64,000 nucleotides of DNA from RI-153 sp963721725 (GCA_963721725.1 CAVRLX010000010.1:1-64000); one strand, 5' to 3'; shown: positions 15,657 to 25,224, counted from the first letter of the stretch. Notes: generated from the letters alone by a model not told the origin. Numbers and translations are program-made.

Positions 15657-17300
15657 ATGTATACAGCTCTCAATGCGGTTAGAGTTATTCGGGTTTTGCT
15701 CATCGAAGATGATCTGGCCGACAAGATCTTACTCGAAGCGCTGTTCGCCCAGATCATGCGCGAATTCCCCCTGCGCTGGACCTATAAGATTGATCACGCT
15801 ACGACGCTGGCGGCAGGACTCGACCGATTTTTGGCCCATTCTTATCAGGTGGTGATCACAGATTTGAATCTGCCTGATAGCCAGGGTATGGAGACGTTGA
15901 AAAGAATTACCAGGGCTATGGTTAATGTGCCGATTGTGTTGTTGACAGGCTATGCTGACGAGGCGTTTGCCCTGAGCGCCATTCAACATGGGGCGCAGGA
16001 TTACCTGACAAAGGGCGAATTTAGCCACACCTTTTTAATGCGTACCCTGCATTATGCCATAGAGCGCCATCGCATGGAGCAGCGGCAGGCTGTGCTGGCC
16101 GAGGCCCAATTTGCCATTCAAGAGCCGAGCGAACTGCGCGCCTTGTTAACCCAGATCGTGCAAACTGTTACGGATCTATTGCCTGCGTCGGCAGGGGCCA
16201 GCATTGTACTGTGGAATGCGGAAGAAGAGCGCTTCATTACCAGTGCCTCCACGGTTCGCAACCAGACCTCTGATACTACTGCCCAGCGTGTACGCAAAGA
16301 AGGAGGGGCCTCGCGGTGGATTGTGGACAATCGCCGTCCGCTCATCGTCCCCGATACCAGCCAGGACCCTTTTGGGGCCAATCCGATGGTGGACGAATTT
16401 GCCATTCATTCCTATGTGGGCGTGCCTGTGAGCAATGAAGATCGCTGTATCGGCGTGCTCTATGCGCTGGATTATCATTTGCGCGATTATACCCCCAATG
16501 ATCTCTCGTTTTTAATGACGCTCTCCAATTGGGCGGGGCTGGCCGTGAGCCGTGTGGAACTTTATGATCAGTTGCGGGCGCAGACGGTGGATCTGACGGC
16601 GCGCAACGAAGATCTGGCAGCCTTTTCCCATTCCGTGGCCCATGATCTTAAAAATTTGTTGACTTCCGTGGCGGGCTATGCTGAATTGCTGATTGAAGAC
16701 TTTGAAATTCTGGATGAAGGAGAACGGACTGACTATCTCTACGAGATCTTGGGCAAGAGCGCCAAAATTCAACAGGTTATCGATAATCTGCTGATGTTGG
16801 CCCGGCTGCGTCAGCGCGAGATTCAACTGGAGCCAGTCAATATGGACTTCGTGGTCACCGAATCGTTACACCGTCTGGCCGAGGTTATTCATGAGACAGG
16901 TACAGTTCTCACACTGCCTCCAACATGGCCGCTGGCGCTCGGCCATGCGGCCTTGCTGGAAGAAGTTTGGACCAACTACCTAAGCAATGCCATGAAATAT
17001 GGGGGATCCCCGCCCCAAGTTGAGTTAGGCGCAACTGTGGAGACAGACGCACAGACTGTCTGCTTTTGGGTGCGCGACAACGGCGTGGGCATCTCCCCGG
17101 CAGATCAAGCGAATCTTTTTACTCCCTTTATGCGCTTCTCCGATCGCCAAGTCAGCGGCCACGGTCTGGGCCTCTCCATTGTGCAGCGCATTGTGGAGAA
17201 ATGTGGTGGACGCGTGGGGGTGCAAAGTACGCTCAATCAGGGCAGCACCTTCTGGTTTCGTTTGCGGCTCTCCCCCGTGCCCAGCAAGGAATCTGCATAA
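15657..17300 (+). CDS. Hybrid sensor: response receiver - GAF - histidine kinase
   Basis: This is a soluble cytoplasmic signalling protein of 547 residues. An N-terminal CheY-like receiver (about 11-135) has phospho-acceptor Asp69 in VVITDLNLPDS and acidic pocket EDD at 17-19. A GAF sensor domain spans about 155-305. A HisKA dimerisation domain has phospho-His about 329 (SVAHDLKNLL). A HATPase domain shows EVWTNYLSNAMKYG, VRDNGVGI and GHGLGLSIVQRIV. There are no membrane helices, so the input is probably internal or arrives through the receiver as phosphorelay. It is preceded within 4 bases by the TPR/winged-helix gene and followed by a hairpin. Its signal is unknown. Confidence 0.9.
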   Translation: MYTALNAVRVIRVLLIEDDLADKILLEALFAQIMREFPLRWTYKIDHATTLAAGLDRFLAHSYQVVITDLNLPDSQGMETLKRITRAMVNVPIVLLTGYADEAFALSAIQHGAQDYLTKGEFSHTFLMRTLHYAIERHRMEQRQAVLAEAQFAIQEPSELRALLTQIVQTVTDLLPASAGASIVLWNAEEERFITSASTVRNQTSDTTAQRVRKEGGASRWIVDNRRPLIVPDTSQDPFGANPMVDEFAIHSYVGVPVSNEDRCIGVLYALDYHLRDYTPNDLSFLMTLSNWAGLAVSRVELYDQLRAQTVDLTARNEDLAAFSHSVAHDLKNLLTSVAGYAELLIEDFEILDEGERTDYLYEILGKSAKIQQVIDNLLMLARLRQREIQLEPVNMDFVVTESLHRLAEVIHETGTVLTLPPTWPLALGHAALLEEVWTNYLSNAMKYGGSPPQVELGATVETDAQTVCFWVRDNGVGISPADQANLFTPFMRFSDRQVSGHGLGLSIVQRIVEKCGGRVGVQSTLNQGSTFWFRLRLSPVPSKESA

Positions 17301-17390
17301 TATGTCGCCATCTATGCCCCGGCTTTATACCTCGATCTCTTGTTTTCCCGCTCTACTTTTCTTATCATAAGGGCGTCCACTAATGGATTG

Positions 17391-17440
17391 ATGGACGGAA
17401 AGAATGAGGCTTTCCCCTGAGCCTTATCTTTCCCGTCCAT
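17391..17440 (+). terminator. Imperfect hairpin after the sensor kinase gene
   Basis: ATGGACGG-AAAGA at the left pairs with TCTTT-CCCGTCCAT at the right with one bulge, then GAGGCT pairs with AGCCTT. No strong T-run follows, so it may be a weak terminator or a message-end stabiliser. Confidence 0.5.
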
Positions 17441-17507
17441 ACATTTCCGTTGATCCAAATGCAAACATTGCATAGAAACAAGCTGTGTCCGATACCGAGT
17501 AATCCGA

Positions 17508-17546
17508 TACCGAATAAGAGTACCGAATAAGAGTACCGAATAAGAG
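17508..17546 (+). repeat. Three 13-bp tandem repeats before a small ORF
   Basis: TACCGAATAAGAG occurs three times without change (17508-17520, 17521-17533, 17534-17546). A diverged GATACCGAG lies just upstream (17491). The final GAG plus the next GAG makes the Shine-Dalgarno of the 74-residue ORF. A similar arrangement is at 27773-27811. Confidence 0.9.
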
Positions 17547-17557
17547 GAGAACTGCCT

Positions 17558-17782
17558 ATGGTACGCCGAATGGATAGTCCGTGGCTCTTAGGGCGCAAGG
17601 TTTTGGGTTCGCCCTATGTGGCACAAATTCCACTGTGGGATGAAGAAATTCTGCCTGCTGCGTTGACCAAAGAACAGGTGCAACAGAATGCCGACAGTGA
17701 TTTGGCTCCCGAAGGGCCGCTGGATCGGCACTATGAAACATGCTATTTGGATTATAATGAACAGCCCCATTTCTGGGTCTAA
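17558..17782 (+). CDS. Small protein of unknown function (74 residues)
   Basis: It starts at ATG 17558 with GAGGAG 8 bases upstream. The sequence is soluble and has aromatic patches (SPWLLGRKVLGSPYVAQIP, CYLDYNEQPHFWV) with one Cys. There is no signal peptide or membrane helix, and I do not recognise the family. The well-placed ribosome site supports it, although length and lack of homologues keep it tentative. The unusual feature is the triple 13-bp repeat directly before its ribosome site. Confidence 0.6.
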   Translation: MVRRMDSPWLLGRKVLGSPYVAQIPLWDEEILPAALTKEQVQQNADSDLAPEGPLDRHYETCYLDYNEQPHFWV

Positions 17783-17854
17783 ATTGTTCTGTTTCCAAAA
17801 AAGGGTGTCGGCGTTGCGTCGATGCCCCTTACTTTTTCTATCAATCTATCCTAA

Positions 17855-17920
17855 GCAGCGCCGCAAAGGAGCGTTTTCTGCTCTTTGAAAACCTCCTTGT
17901 ATTCTGCTGCGGAATATAAA
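17855..17920 (+). repeat. Dispersed roughly 65-bp palindromic repeat, copy 2
   Basis: GCAGCGCCGCAAAGGA starts it, GCTCTTTGAAAA is central, CTCCTTGTATTCTGCTGCGG ends it, then AATATAAA. The arms around the centre are complementary (CAAAGGAG with CTCCTTG). Its last bases run into the Shine-Dalgarno of the next gene (AAAAAGGACCGTG then ATG), so this copy may supply part of that gene's 5' leader. Confidence 0.85.
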
Positions 17921-17930
17921 AAGGACCGTG

Positions 17931-19175
17931 ATGACTTCATTTCGTTATATTATTTTAGGCGGCGGCGTTGTCGCTGGCTATGCAGCCCAAGCTTTTGCTG
18001 AGGGCGATCTTAAAGAGGGTGAACTGGCGCTTATCTCGGCAGATGATACGCTGCCCTACGAACGACCGCCCCTCTCCAAAGATTTTCTGGCTGGCGAGAG
18101 CGAAAAGGCCGATATTTTGATCAACGACGCGGCTTTTTACAAAGAGCACGGCATCGAAACCATCCTAGAGACCCGGATCATTGCCGTTGATTTCCAAACT
18201 AAAACGTTGACTTCTGAAGATGGTCAACGGTTTGGCTATGAAAAGCTGCTCATTGCTACGGGATCGCGGCTGCGCAAGCTTGATTTGCCAGGGGCCGACG
18301 ACGACGAGATCTATTATCTACGCTGGTTTGATCAGGCACAGCAGATTCGTAACCGCAAGCAACAAGTGCAACGGGCATTGGTCTTGGGAGGCGGTTTTAT
18401 TGGAATGGAATGTGCCGCCGTTTTCGCTAATGATGATATTGAGGTGGAGTGGATTTTTCCTGACACGCGCCTGATGGAAGGTTTCTTTACGCCGGAGATG
18501 TCACGCTATTTCGAGGATTATTATCGTCAGCACGGCATCAGCCTGCATCCTGGCCGAAAAGCTGCATCGTTCCAACGGCAGGATAAAACGTTGACTGCTA
18601 TTTTGGACAACGGCGATAGCGTCGCCGCCGACATGGTCTTGGCGGGTATTGGCGTTGAACCAGCGTTGGCGCTTTTCGAGGGCACGCATCTTCACATAGA
18701 CGGCGGTATTGTGGTCAACGAATATTTGGAGACCAATATAGATGATGTCTATGCTGCCGGAGATGTAGTCAACTATCGAGATGTGATCTTCAAGAAACAG
18801 CGCCACATTGAACATTGGGACAATGCCGTAGCCCAGGGTCAACATGCCGCCAAAGTTATGCTTGGAGACCGCCAACCCTTTGTCCATGTGCCCTATTTTT
18901 TCTCGGATGAGTTCGATCTTTCGTGGGAATTCTGGGGAGATGAGAGCGACGCCGATTGGACGATTACACGCGGACAGATCAACGAGGGGAGCTTTAGCCT
19001 CTGGTGGCTGAATGGTGAGCGCTTGGTGGCAGCTTTTGTTATGGATCGTCCCGAGGGCGAGCGCCAAGCCGCCCAGCAGTGGATTCGCCAAGGAACGGCT
19101 GTTTCGGCGGCGATGCTTGAAGACGAAAGCAAACCGTTGCAGGTAGATGAAGAAGAAGCTAGCCACGCAGAGTAG
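17931..19175 (+). CDS. FAD-dependent NAD(P)H:ferredoxin-reductase-like oxidoreductase
   Basis: This is a two-dinucleotide-fold flavoprotein of the ferredoxin reductase / monodehydroascorbate reductase / AIF group that moves electrons between NAD(P)H and a small redox protein or quinone. The start is ATG 17931 (AAGGA 5 bases before), not the GTG just upstream. Near the start is the FAD motif YIILGGGVVAGYAA, then LISADDTLPYERPPLSKDFL, ATGSRLRKL, the NAD(P) motif ALVLGGGFIGMECA, and the FAD-closing motif VYAAGDVV. The C-terminal region (about 320-400) is the usual reductase interface domain, and an acidic tail follows. Its 414 residues are typical. Its redox partner is not adjacent; the ferredoxin at 29957 is one candidate. 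Confidence 0.88.
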   Translation: MTSFRYIILGGGVVAGYAAQAFAEGDLKEGELALISADDTLPYERPPLSKDFLAGESEKADILINDAAFYKEHGIETILETRIIAVDFQTKTLTSEDGQRFGYEKLLIATGSRLRKLDLPGADDDEIYYLRWFDQAQQIRNRKQQVQRALVLGGGFIGMECAAVFANDDIEVEWIFPDTRLMEGFFTPEMSRYFEDYYRQHGISLHPGRKAASFQRQDKTLTAILDNGDSVAADMVLAGIGVEPALALFEGTHLHIDGGIVVNEYLETNIDDVYAAGDVVNYRDVIFKKQRHIEHWDNAVAQGQHAAKVMLGDRQPFVHVPYFFSDEFDLSWEFWGDESDADWTITRGQINEGSFSLWWLNGERLVAAFVMDRPEGERQAAQQWIRQGTAVSAAMLEDESKPLQVDEEEASHAE

Positions 19176-19212
19176 CCCTGAATTTCATTTGCAGAGAAGA
19201 GCCAAACCGCCT

Positions 19213-19248
19213 AAGGTAGAGACGCAAAATTTTGCGTCTCTACCTTTT
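19213..19248 (+). terminator. Palindromic terminator after the flavoprotein gene
   Basis: A perfect 34-base palindrome (17-base arms, 19213-19229 and 19230-19246; AAGGTAGAGACGC ending in AAAA/TTTT at the centre) runs into a short T-run. It lies between the flavoprotein stop and pfkB. Confidence 0.7.
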
Positions 19249-19279
19249 ATCTTCCACTCTGCCCGATTGGAGATTGCCC

Positions 19280-20242
19280 ATGCAAAGCATTGTCACCCTG
19301 ACCCTCAACCCCTCGTTGGACATTAGCAGCAGTGTGGATGCCGTTGTGCCGGAACACAAGCTGCGCTGTAAAGAACCGCTCTATGAACCGGGCGGCGGCG
19401 GTCTCAATGTCTCGCGGGCTATCTTCAAACTGGGCGGGCAGTCGCTGGCCTGTTATCTGGCTGGCGGGCATACAGGGACAATGTTACAAGGTTTGCTCGA
19501 CAGCGAAGCTCTATCCCACCAGCCGATTGCCATTGCCGGGCGTACACGTGAGAGCTTCTCCATCTATGAGGAGAGCAGCACCCAACAATACCGGTTTAAT
19601 ATGCCCGGTCCCACTATCAGCGAGGTGGAATGCCAGCAAATGCTCGACACGTTGGCGTCGATTAGCCCCGCACCGGCCTATTGGGTGGTCAGCGGCAGTT
19701 TGCCCCCCGGCGTCCCGCCCACGATTTTTCATCCATTGGGCGATCTGGCGGCGCGCAATGGCGCCCAATTGCTCGTGGATACATCGGGTCCGGCACTCCA
19801 GGCCGCGTTGGCACGCGGCGTCTTTTTGGTCAAACCCAATATCCGCGAATTAGGGCTGCTGGTCAACCGCCCCATTGAAGGAGATCGAGATATTCTGGCC
19901 GTTACCCAAGAGGTGATTGAAAAGGGCCAAAGCCAAGTGATAGTGGTTTCGTTGGGCGCTGCCGGGGCCATGCTGGCGACGGCAGAAGGCTACGTGACCT
20001 ATCGAGCGCCCACGGTTCCCATCCAGAGCAAAGTGGGCGCAGGGGACAGTATGGTGGGGGGGATTGTATTGGCGCTGGCGCGGGGCGAATCGCTGCGCGA
20101 GGCTGTGCGTTTCGGCGTGGCTGCCGGGGCTGCGGCGGTGATGACGCCGGGATCACAGCTTTGCCGCCGCGAGGATACCGAATTTCTCTATCCCCAGGTC
20201 CTTACAACCGCCCTTGCCTGGGAAGGGAAGGCCGTGGACTAG
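19280..20242 (+). CDS. pfkB: 6-phosphofructokinase II, PfkB type
   Basis: This ribokinase-fold kinase phosphorylates fructose-6-phosphate in glycolysis (tagatose-6-P and 1-phosphofructokinase relatives share the fold). The start is ATG 19280 (MQSIVTLTLNPSLDIS) with TTGGAGA upstream. The N-terminal block LRCKEPLYEPGGGGLNVSRA and the YRFNMPG, VVSGSLPPGV and RFGVAAGAAAVM stretches closely match the layout of E. coli PfkB. The catalytic anion hole and base are in VGAGDSMVGG. At 320 residues it is full length. It converges with the dus gene with an 8-base gap. I prefer PfkB over FruK/LacC because no sugar-PTS gene is near and because of the match to E. coli PfkB. Confidence 0.85.
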   Translation: MQSIVTLTLNPSLDISSSVDAVVPEHKLRCKEPLYEPGGGGLNVSRAIFKLGGQSLACYLAGGHTGTMLQGLLDSEALSHQPIAIAGRTRESFSIYEESSTQQYRFNMPGPTISEVECQQMLDTLASISPAPAYWVVSGSLPPGVPPTIFHPLGDLAARNGAQLLVDTSGPALQAALARGVFLVKPNIRELGLLVNRPIEGDRDILAVTQEVIEKGQSQVIVVSLGAAGAMLATAEGYVTYRAPTVPIQSKVGAGDSMVGGIVLALARGESLREAVRFGVAAGAAAVMTPGSQLCRREDTEFLYPQVLTTALAWEGKAVD

Positions 20243-20250
20243 GCTCAGTT

Positions 20251-21360
20251 TTACATGACTCTTTCCCAGCGGGCACGCTGGACAAAATAACGCTGGATGA
20301 GTTGGCTCACCGCGGCAGCGTTGGTCGTACGCAATAACTCGGCGCGCAATGCCCGCGCGCTCGGTAGATCTCGCACATACCAGCCCAGGTGTTTGTGCAT
20401 GGCATAGAAGGAATAGCCCGGCCAGTTGTGCAGGCTTGCTTCAAAGAGATCGGCGTGCTGTTCGGCCATGACAAGGCGCGGATAGGTTCCCAAGGCGGCC
20501 ATATCTTCTGCGGCGGCTTCGTCTGGCCTGCCGCAAAAGACGAACGGATTGCCATAACTGCCCCGCCCGATGAGCACGCCATCGACTCCATAGTCTACCA
20601 CCCGTGCCAGGGCTTCGGCCCGGTTTGCCACATCGCCATTGCCCACCATAAAGACGCCCGATCCCTTTGCCAACTCTACCGCCTGCCCGATGGTCTGCCA
20701 ATCGGCCCGCCCGCCATAGCCTTGAACCAACGTGCGCCCGTGGATGCTGATGGCGGCGGGTGCGCTCTCTAGCAGCCGGGGAATCCACGCTTCCACGGCG
20801 GGGGCGTCGTAGCCAATGCGCGTTTTGACGCTAACCGGTATAGGCCGCGCTGCTTGAAAAGCAGATGGCAACTGGGCGTGGCGCTCCTCTATCCACGTGG
20901 CAATTGCGGGCGAGAGGTCGGGCAGATCCCAGGCTGTCATGCCATTTTGTGCCATGTCTACCCCGGCCCGCGTCGCTGTGACAATCTGCGCGGCTAGATG
21001 CGGCGTGCAGATTAGCCCGGCCCCCGCCCCACTATCGGCTACGCTTTTGGTGGGGCAGCCCATGTTAATATCGATGCCGTCAAATCCCAGGCGACAGAGC
21101 AGCACCGCCACGTCTCGAAAGGCGTCTGGCCTTGTGCCATAGAGCTGGGCCACCAGCGGGCGTTGGCTCTCGTCATAGAGCAGAGCGCGCAACAACTTCA
21201 CCTCGCCCGCGCAAAGGCGCTCCACCCGCACAAATTCGGTGACCATTAGATCTGGGTTGCCGTAGCGTTTTTGCATATGCCGAAAGGGGTGATCGGTGAT
21301 GCCGTCCATGGGCGCAAGGCCCACAAAGGGATGGGGTAAAGTTGTCCAAAATGTTGCCAT
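20251..21360 (-). CDS. tRNA-dihydrouridine synthase family protein
   Basis: This flavin enzyme reduces specific uridines in the D-loop of tRNA. It is a TIM barrel with LAPMDGITDHPFR at the start, the active-site motif INMGCPTKSVADSGAGAGLI containing the catalytic Cys, VSVKTRIGYD, ISIHGRTLVQGY with the FMN-phosphate contacts, and VGNGDV / VLIGRGSYGNP. At 369 residues it is slightly longer than typical (about 320-350). GGAGAG lies just before the ATG. I cannot assign it to DusA, B or C. It is convergent with pfkB. Confidence 0.9.
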   Translation of the reverse strand: MATFWTTLPHPFVGLAPMDGITDHPFRHMQKRYGNPDLMVTEFVRVERLCAGEVKLLRALLYDESQRPLVAQLYGTRPDAFRDVAVLLCRLGFDGIDINMGCPTKSVADSGAGAGLICTPHLAAQIVTATRAGVDMAQNGMTAWDLPDLSPAIATWIEERHAQLPSAFQAARPIPVSVKTRIGYDAPAVEAWIPRLLESAPAAISIHGRTLVQGYGGRADWQTIGQAVELAKGSGVFMVGNGDVANRAEALARVVDYGVDGVLIGRGSYGNPFVFCGRPDEAAAEDMAALGTYPRLVMAEQHADLFEASLHNWPGYSFYAMHKHLGWYVRDLPSARALRAELLRTTNAAAVSQLIQRYFVQRARWERVM

Positions 21361-21461
21361 CTCTGCTCTCCGTTTGCCGTGCTGGGTGCGTTGGGATCAT
21401 CGCATGGCCGAGGCTGCACCCCTAACTTGGCCTGATCTCACCGCCCCCGCAGAAACTCGAT

Positions 21462-21489
21462 TTGACCTTGCCCCGCCCTGTGCTATACT
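21462..21489 (+). promoter_or_regulatory. Candidate promoter of the sugar ABC operon
   Basis: TTGACC (21462-21467), 16 bases, then TATACT (21484-21489), 77 bases before the first ATG. Each box differs from consensus by one base. The AT-rich start of the leader fits, but no operator is obvious. Confidence 0.55.
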
Positions 21490-21566
21490 TTTTTGGGCAA
21501 CCCACCCCAGCAAAACCCAAACAACACCAGTACATCATGCAGTTTCAAAGAGAAAGTTAAACCGGC

Positions 21567-23119
21567 ATGGATCGGTCCACCGCCCTGCTCTGGATGGAAA
21601 ATGTGAGCAAATCCTTCCCTGGCGTGCAGGCGCTGGATGGTGTCAATTTGCACGTTGGCGGCGGGCGAAATTCTCGGCCTCATCGGCCAGAATGGCGCCG
21701 GCAAGTCCACGCTTATGAAGCTACTCTCTGGCGTCTATCCCACCGACGGCGGCGAGATTGTGCTAGAAGGGGAGGCGGTGCACATTGTGGGGCCACACCA
21801 CGCCCAGCAGTTGGGCATTGCTATTATCTATCAAGAATTGAACTTGATGCCCAATTTGACGGTGATGGAAAATATTTTCGTTGGGCACGAGCCGGGAGCA
21901 TTCCTCTTTGTGAATCGGCGCAAAATGGAAGCCGACACTCAGGCCATCCTCGATCATCTGAAACTCAACCTGCGCCCGGATGCGCCTGTGCGAGCGCTTT
22001 CTGTGGCCGAACAGCAAATGGTGGAGATCGCCAAAACCATCTCGCGCAAAGTGAAGGTGCTGATTATGGACGAACCCACCTCGTCGCTGAGCGAGTCGGA
22101 GGTGGAGACCCTGCTTCGCGGTAATGCATGAACTCAAGCAAAACGGCATCGGCATCATCTTTATCTCGCACCGGCTGGAAGAAGTGATCCGCATGTGTGA
22201 TCGTGTCACGGTGCTGCGCGATGGGCGGCATGTGGGCGATGCGGCTGTGGGCGATGTGAATAAAAACGATCTCATTCGTATGATGGTGGGGCGACCGTTG
22301 GAGACCTTTTTCCACGAGGAAGAGAAAACCGCCCCCATCGCCAATGATCTTGTGCTTGAGGTGCGCAATCTTTCCATCCGCGGCAACGCCCAAAGTGCCG
22401 AGGCCGAAGTGCTGCGCGACATTAGTTTTGATCTGCGCCGTGGCGAGATCTTGGGGTTGGCGGGGCTGGTGGGGGCGGGGCGCACCGAACTGGCCCGTGC
22501 CATTTTCGGCGCAGACCCACGCACAACCGGCGAGATTCTCATGGAAGGCAAGCCTGTGCAGATCGATTCGCCACGCGACGCCATCCGCCTGGGGATTGGC
22601 CTTGTGCCCGAAGATCGCAAAGGCCAGGGGTTAATCTTGGACATGGCCGTGCGCCAGAATATGTCGCTGGTCAACCTGGGCGAGTTTACCCGGCTTGGCT
22701 TTGTAGATCGCCACGGCGAAGCCCAAAGCGTGCAGACCTATGTCGAACGGTTTCAGATTCGCACGCCCACGATTGAGCGCGATGTGGTCAACCTGAGCGG
22801 TGGCAATCAACAAAAGGTGGTCATTGCCAAATGGCTGATGATGCAGCCCAAAATTCTGATTATGGACGAACCCACCCGTGGCATTGATGTGGGCGCAAAG
22901 TCTGAAATCTACGATTTGATGCACCAACTGGCCGGACAGGGGATTAGCATTATCATGATTTCGTCGGAATTTCCCGAATTACAGGCCATGTGTGACCGGG
23001 TTGTCTGCCTCACCGAAGGGCGCATGACCGGCATCCTGGCGCGCAGCGAAGTCTCGCTAGAATCGTTGATGCACTATTGTACCCTGCGCGAACATGCCAT
23101 CCTCAAAAACGGAGAATGA
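21567..23119 (+). CDS. rbsA: Sugar ABC transporter ATP-binding protein, RbsA/MglA type (frameshifted)
   Basis: This tandem ATPase energises a ribose/galactose-class sugar importer. Three frames make one protein of about 516 residues. The first gives ENVSKSFPGVQALDGVNLHV. After a break near 21656-21666 comes AAGEILGLIGQNGAGKST with Walker A, IIYQELNLMPNLTVMEN and LIMDEPTSSLSESE. After a second break at the extra G near 22120 comes HELKQNGIGIIFISHRLEEV and the second ATPase (VGAGRTELARAIFGA, LSGGNQQKVVIAKW, LIMDEPTRGIDVGAK). All motifs are intact, so the breaks are probably sequence errors. The permease ATG overlaps its stop (ATGA), showing translational coupling. Confidence 0.9.
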
Positions 23120-24147
23120 ACCCAGTGACTGCCTTGAAACTAAAAAAAGCAGATTCGCCCGCTGCCCAGCGCGATTGGGTAGCCATTGCAGGGCAGTTTG
23201 GCGCACTGATTGTCTTAATCGTTATCTGTTTGATCTTTTGGTGGCTGGAACCTGCCTTTGCCTCGCAGCGCAACATCTTCAACGTGCTGCGCCAGGTCTC
23301 GATCTATGGCGTGCTGGCAGTGGGCATGACCTATGTGATCCTTACCGGCGGCATTGATCTCTCGATTGGTTCGCTGCTGGCCTTTGCCGGACTGGTGGCT
23401 GCCTCGGTGGAAAAAGGCGGGCGCGGGCTGCTCACGGTGGGCGCAGCGGGCGAAGCCGCCGGCTATGGCGTGCCGGCAGCGATGGCCGCGGCGATTGGCG
23501 TGGGGCTGCTGGGCGGACTCTTGCAAGGGCTAGGCGTGAGCAGACTCAAAGTGCCCCCCTTTATTGTCACGCTGGGCGGCATGTCGATCTTTCGCGGGGC
23601 GGCGCTGCTCTGGTCGGGCGGACAACCGATTAGTGCCTTCCGCGATGAATACAAACTCTTGGGGCAGGGCTTCATTGGCCCTGTGCCGATTCCCGTGGTG
23701 ATCTTTGCCCTGGTTGCCATTGTGGGCTTTATTGCCCTGCAATATATGCGCTTTGGGCGGCATGTCTATGCCACCGGCGGCAATGCCGAGGCTGCGCGGC
23801 TTTCTGGTCTCAACACCAATCGCGTGATCACCAGTGTCTATGTGATCAGCGGCCTTTGTGCTGGTTTCGCCGGCTTTTTGCTCTCGTCTCGCTTGAATTC
23901 AGCGGAACAGGTGGCGGGCGTAGGCTATGAACTCACGGTGATTGCCGGAGTGGTCATCGGCGGCACCAGCCTCTTTGGCGGCGAGGGCGGCATCTTTGGC
24001 ACGGTGGTGGGCATTTTGCTCATCGGCGTTCTTTCCAACGGGCTAACCTTGCTCAACGTGAATCCCTATTACCAACAGATTGCCGTGGGTATGATCATCG
24101 TCTTTGCCGTCTTTTTTGATCAACTGATTAAACGCCGTCGCCGCTAG
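23116..24147 (+). CDS. rbsC: Sugar ABC transporter permease, RbsC type
   Basis: This is the membrane subunit of the same importer. ATG 23116 overlaps the ATPase stop. The 343 residues contain 8-10 hydrophobic helices and the family motif GVLAVGMTYVILTGGIDLSI, followed by the later EAARLSGLNTNRV coupling segment and the glycine-rich GVVIGGTSLFGGEGGIFGT. Its place between ATPase and binding protein is the standard rbsA-rbsC-rbsB order. Confidence 0.92.
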   Translation: MNPVTALKLKKADSPAAQRDWVAIAGQFGALIVLIVICLIFWWLEPAFASQRNIFNVLRQVSIYGVLAVGMTYVILTGGIDLSIGSLLAFAGLVAASVEKGGRGLLTVGAAGEAAGYGVPAAMAAAIGVGLLGGLLQGLGVSRLKVPPFIVTLGGMSIFRGAALLWSGGQPISAFRDEYKLLGQGFIGPVPIPVVIFALVAIVGFIALQYMRFGRHVYATGGNAEAARLSGLNTNRVITSVYVISGLCAGFAGFLLSSRLNSAEQVAGVGYELTVIAGVVIGGTSLFGGEGGIFGTVVGILLIGVLSNGLTLLNVNPYYQQIAVGMIIVFAVFFDQLIKRRRR

Positions 24148-24204
24148 GGCGACGGCTGCCTCTTTTTCGTTTTGCGCTATCCATTACCCAAGGAGAAGAT
24201 TTTT

Positions 24205-25221
24205 ATGCAACACAACGTTCGATCCAATCGTAGTCACATTCTCTTCAGCCTGCTGGCCCTATTGGCACTTTTGTTAAGTGCTTGTACGCCAGTTGCGCCC
24301 TCAGGCGCGCCCGCCGAAGCGCCCGCTGCCGAAGCCCCCGCCGAGGAAGCCGCCGCTGAGCCGTTGCGCATCGCCTTCTCGATTCCGGGCCTCAACTTCC
24401 CCTTCTTCGTCCACATGGAACGACAAGTGCGCGAAGAAGCCGAAGCCCTGGGCATCGAAATTATCACGCTGGACGGCCAGGACAACACCGAAAAGCAAGT
24501 CGCTGATCTGGAATCGGTGATTGCCCAAGGGCTGGACGGTCTCATCGTTAGCCCGCGCACCACCGAAGGGCTGGTCGAAGTGATTCAAGCCGTGGTGGAT
24601 GCAGGCATCCCCGTGGTGACCGTGGACCGGCGCGCGCCGGGTGTCACCGGGCTGCTGGCCCATGTGGGCGCGGAAAACGTGCTGGGTGGCGAATCCCAGG
24701 GTGAGGCGCTGGTGGCGCTCTTCCCCGACGGCGCAACCATCTTTGAATTACAAGGCACGCCGGGTGCGTCGCCTGCGATTGACCGCGGCCAGGGCTTGCA
24801 CAACATCATTGACGCTGCCGGCAACTTTGAAATTCCCTGCCAGCAAACGGGCAACTTCAACCGCGCCGATGGCCTGAAAGTAACCGAAAGCTGCTTGGGC
24901 GCAACCCCGAACCCCGACGCCATTGTGGCCGCCAACGATGACATGGCGCTGGGCGCGGCGGAAGCCGTCAAAGCCGCCGGTCTCGACATCCCCGTGATCG
25001 GCTACGACGCCCTGCCTGAAGCCATCCAGGCCATTCAAGAGGGCTTGCTCTACGGTTCCGTCGAGCAGTTCCCCGGCGAGCAGACCCGCACCTCGTTGAA
25101 TATTCTGGTCGATTTCATCAACGATGGAACCGCACCCGAATCGGACACGGTTTTCATTACGCCCAAGATGATCTCACAGGATAATCTGGACGAAGCCGAG
25201 CGCATCGGCGAAGTTCAATAG
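24205..25221 (+). CDS. rbsB: Sugar ABC transporter substrate-binding lipoprotein, RbsB type
   Basis: This lipid-anchored periplasmic-binding-protein-like receptor belongs to the sugar importer. ATG 24205 follows AGGAG. The signal is MQHNVRSNRS, a hydrophobic core and lipobox LSAC (Cys27), then an Ala/Pro/Glu-rich linker (about 28-63). The type I binding-protein fold shows IAFSIPGLNFPFFVHMERQ, VADLESVIAQGLDGLIVSPR, GIPVVTVDRR, IVAANDDMALGAAEAV and IPVIGYDALPEAI. It has 338 residues. A pentose or pentose-like sugar is plausible given the convergent split transketolase genes, but specificity is inferred. Confidence 0.92.
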   Translation: MQHNVRSNRSHILFSLLALLALLLSACTPVAPSGAPAEAPAAEAPAEEAAAEPLRIAFSIPGLNFPFFVHMERQVREEAEALGIEIITLDGQDNTEKQVADLESVIAQGLDGLIVSPRTTEGLVEVIQAVVDAGIPVVTVDRRAPGVTGLLAHVGAENVLGGESQGEALVALFPDGATIFELQGTPGASPAIDRGQGLHNIIDAAGNFEIPCQQTGNFNRADGLKVTESCLGATPNPDAIVAANDDMALGAAEAVKAAGLDIPVIGYDALPEAIQAIQEGLLYGSVEQFPGEQTRTSLNILVDFINDGTAPESDTVFITPKMISQDNLDEAERIGEVQ

Positions 25222-25224
25222 GAT

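Noticed and set aside
21763..22674. 303-residue minus-strand frame over the sugar ATPase gene
   Set aside because: Shadow of rbsA, which carries all Walker and signature motifs on the plus strand.
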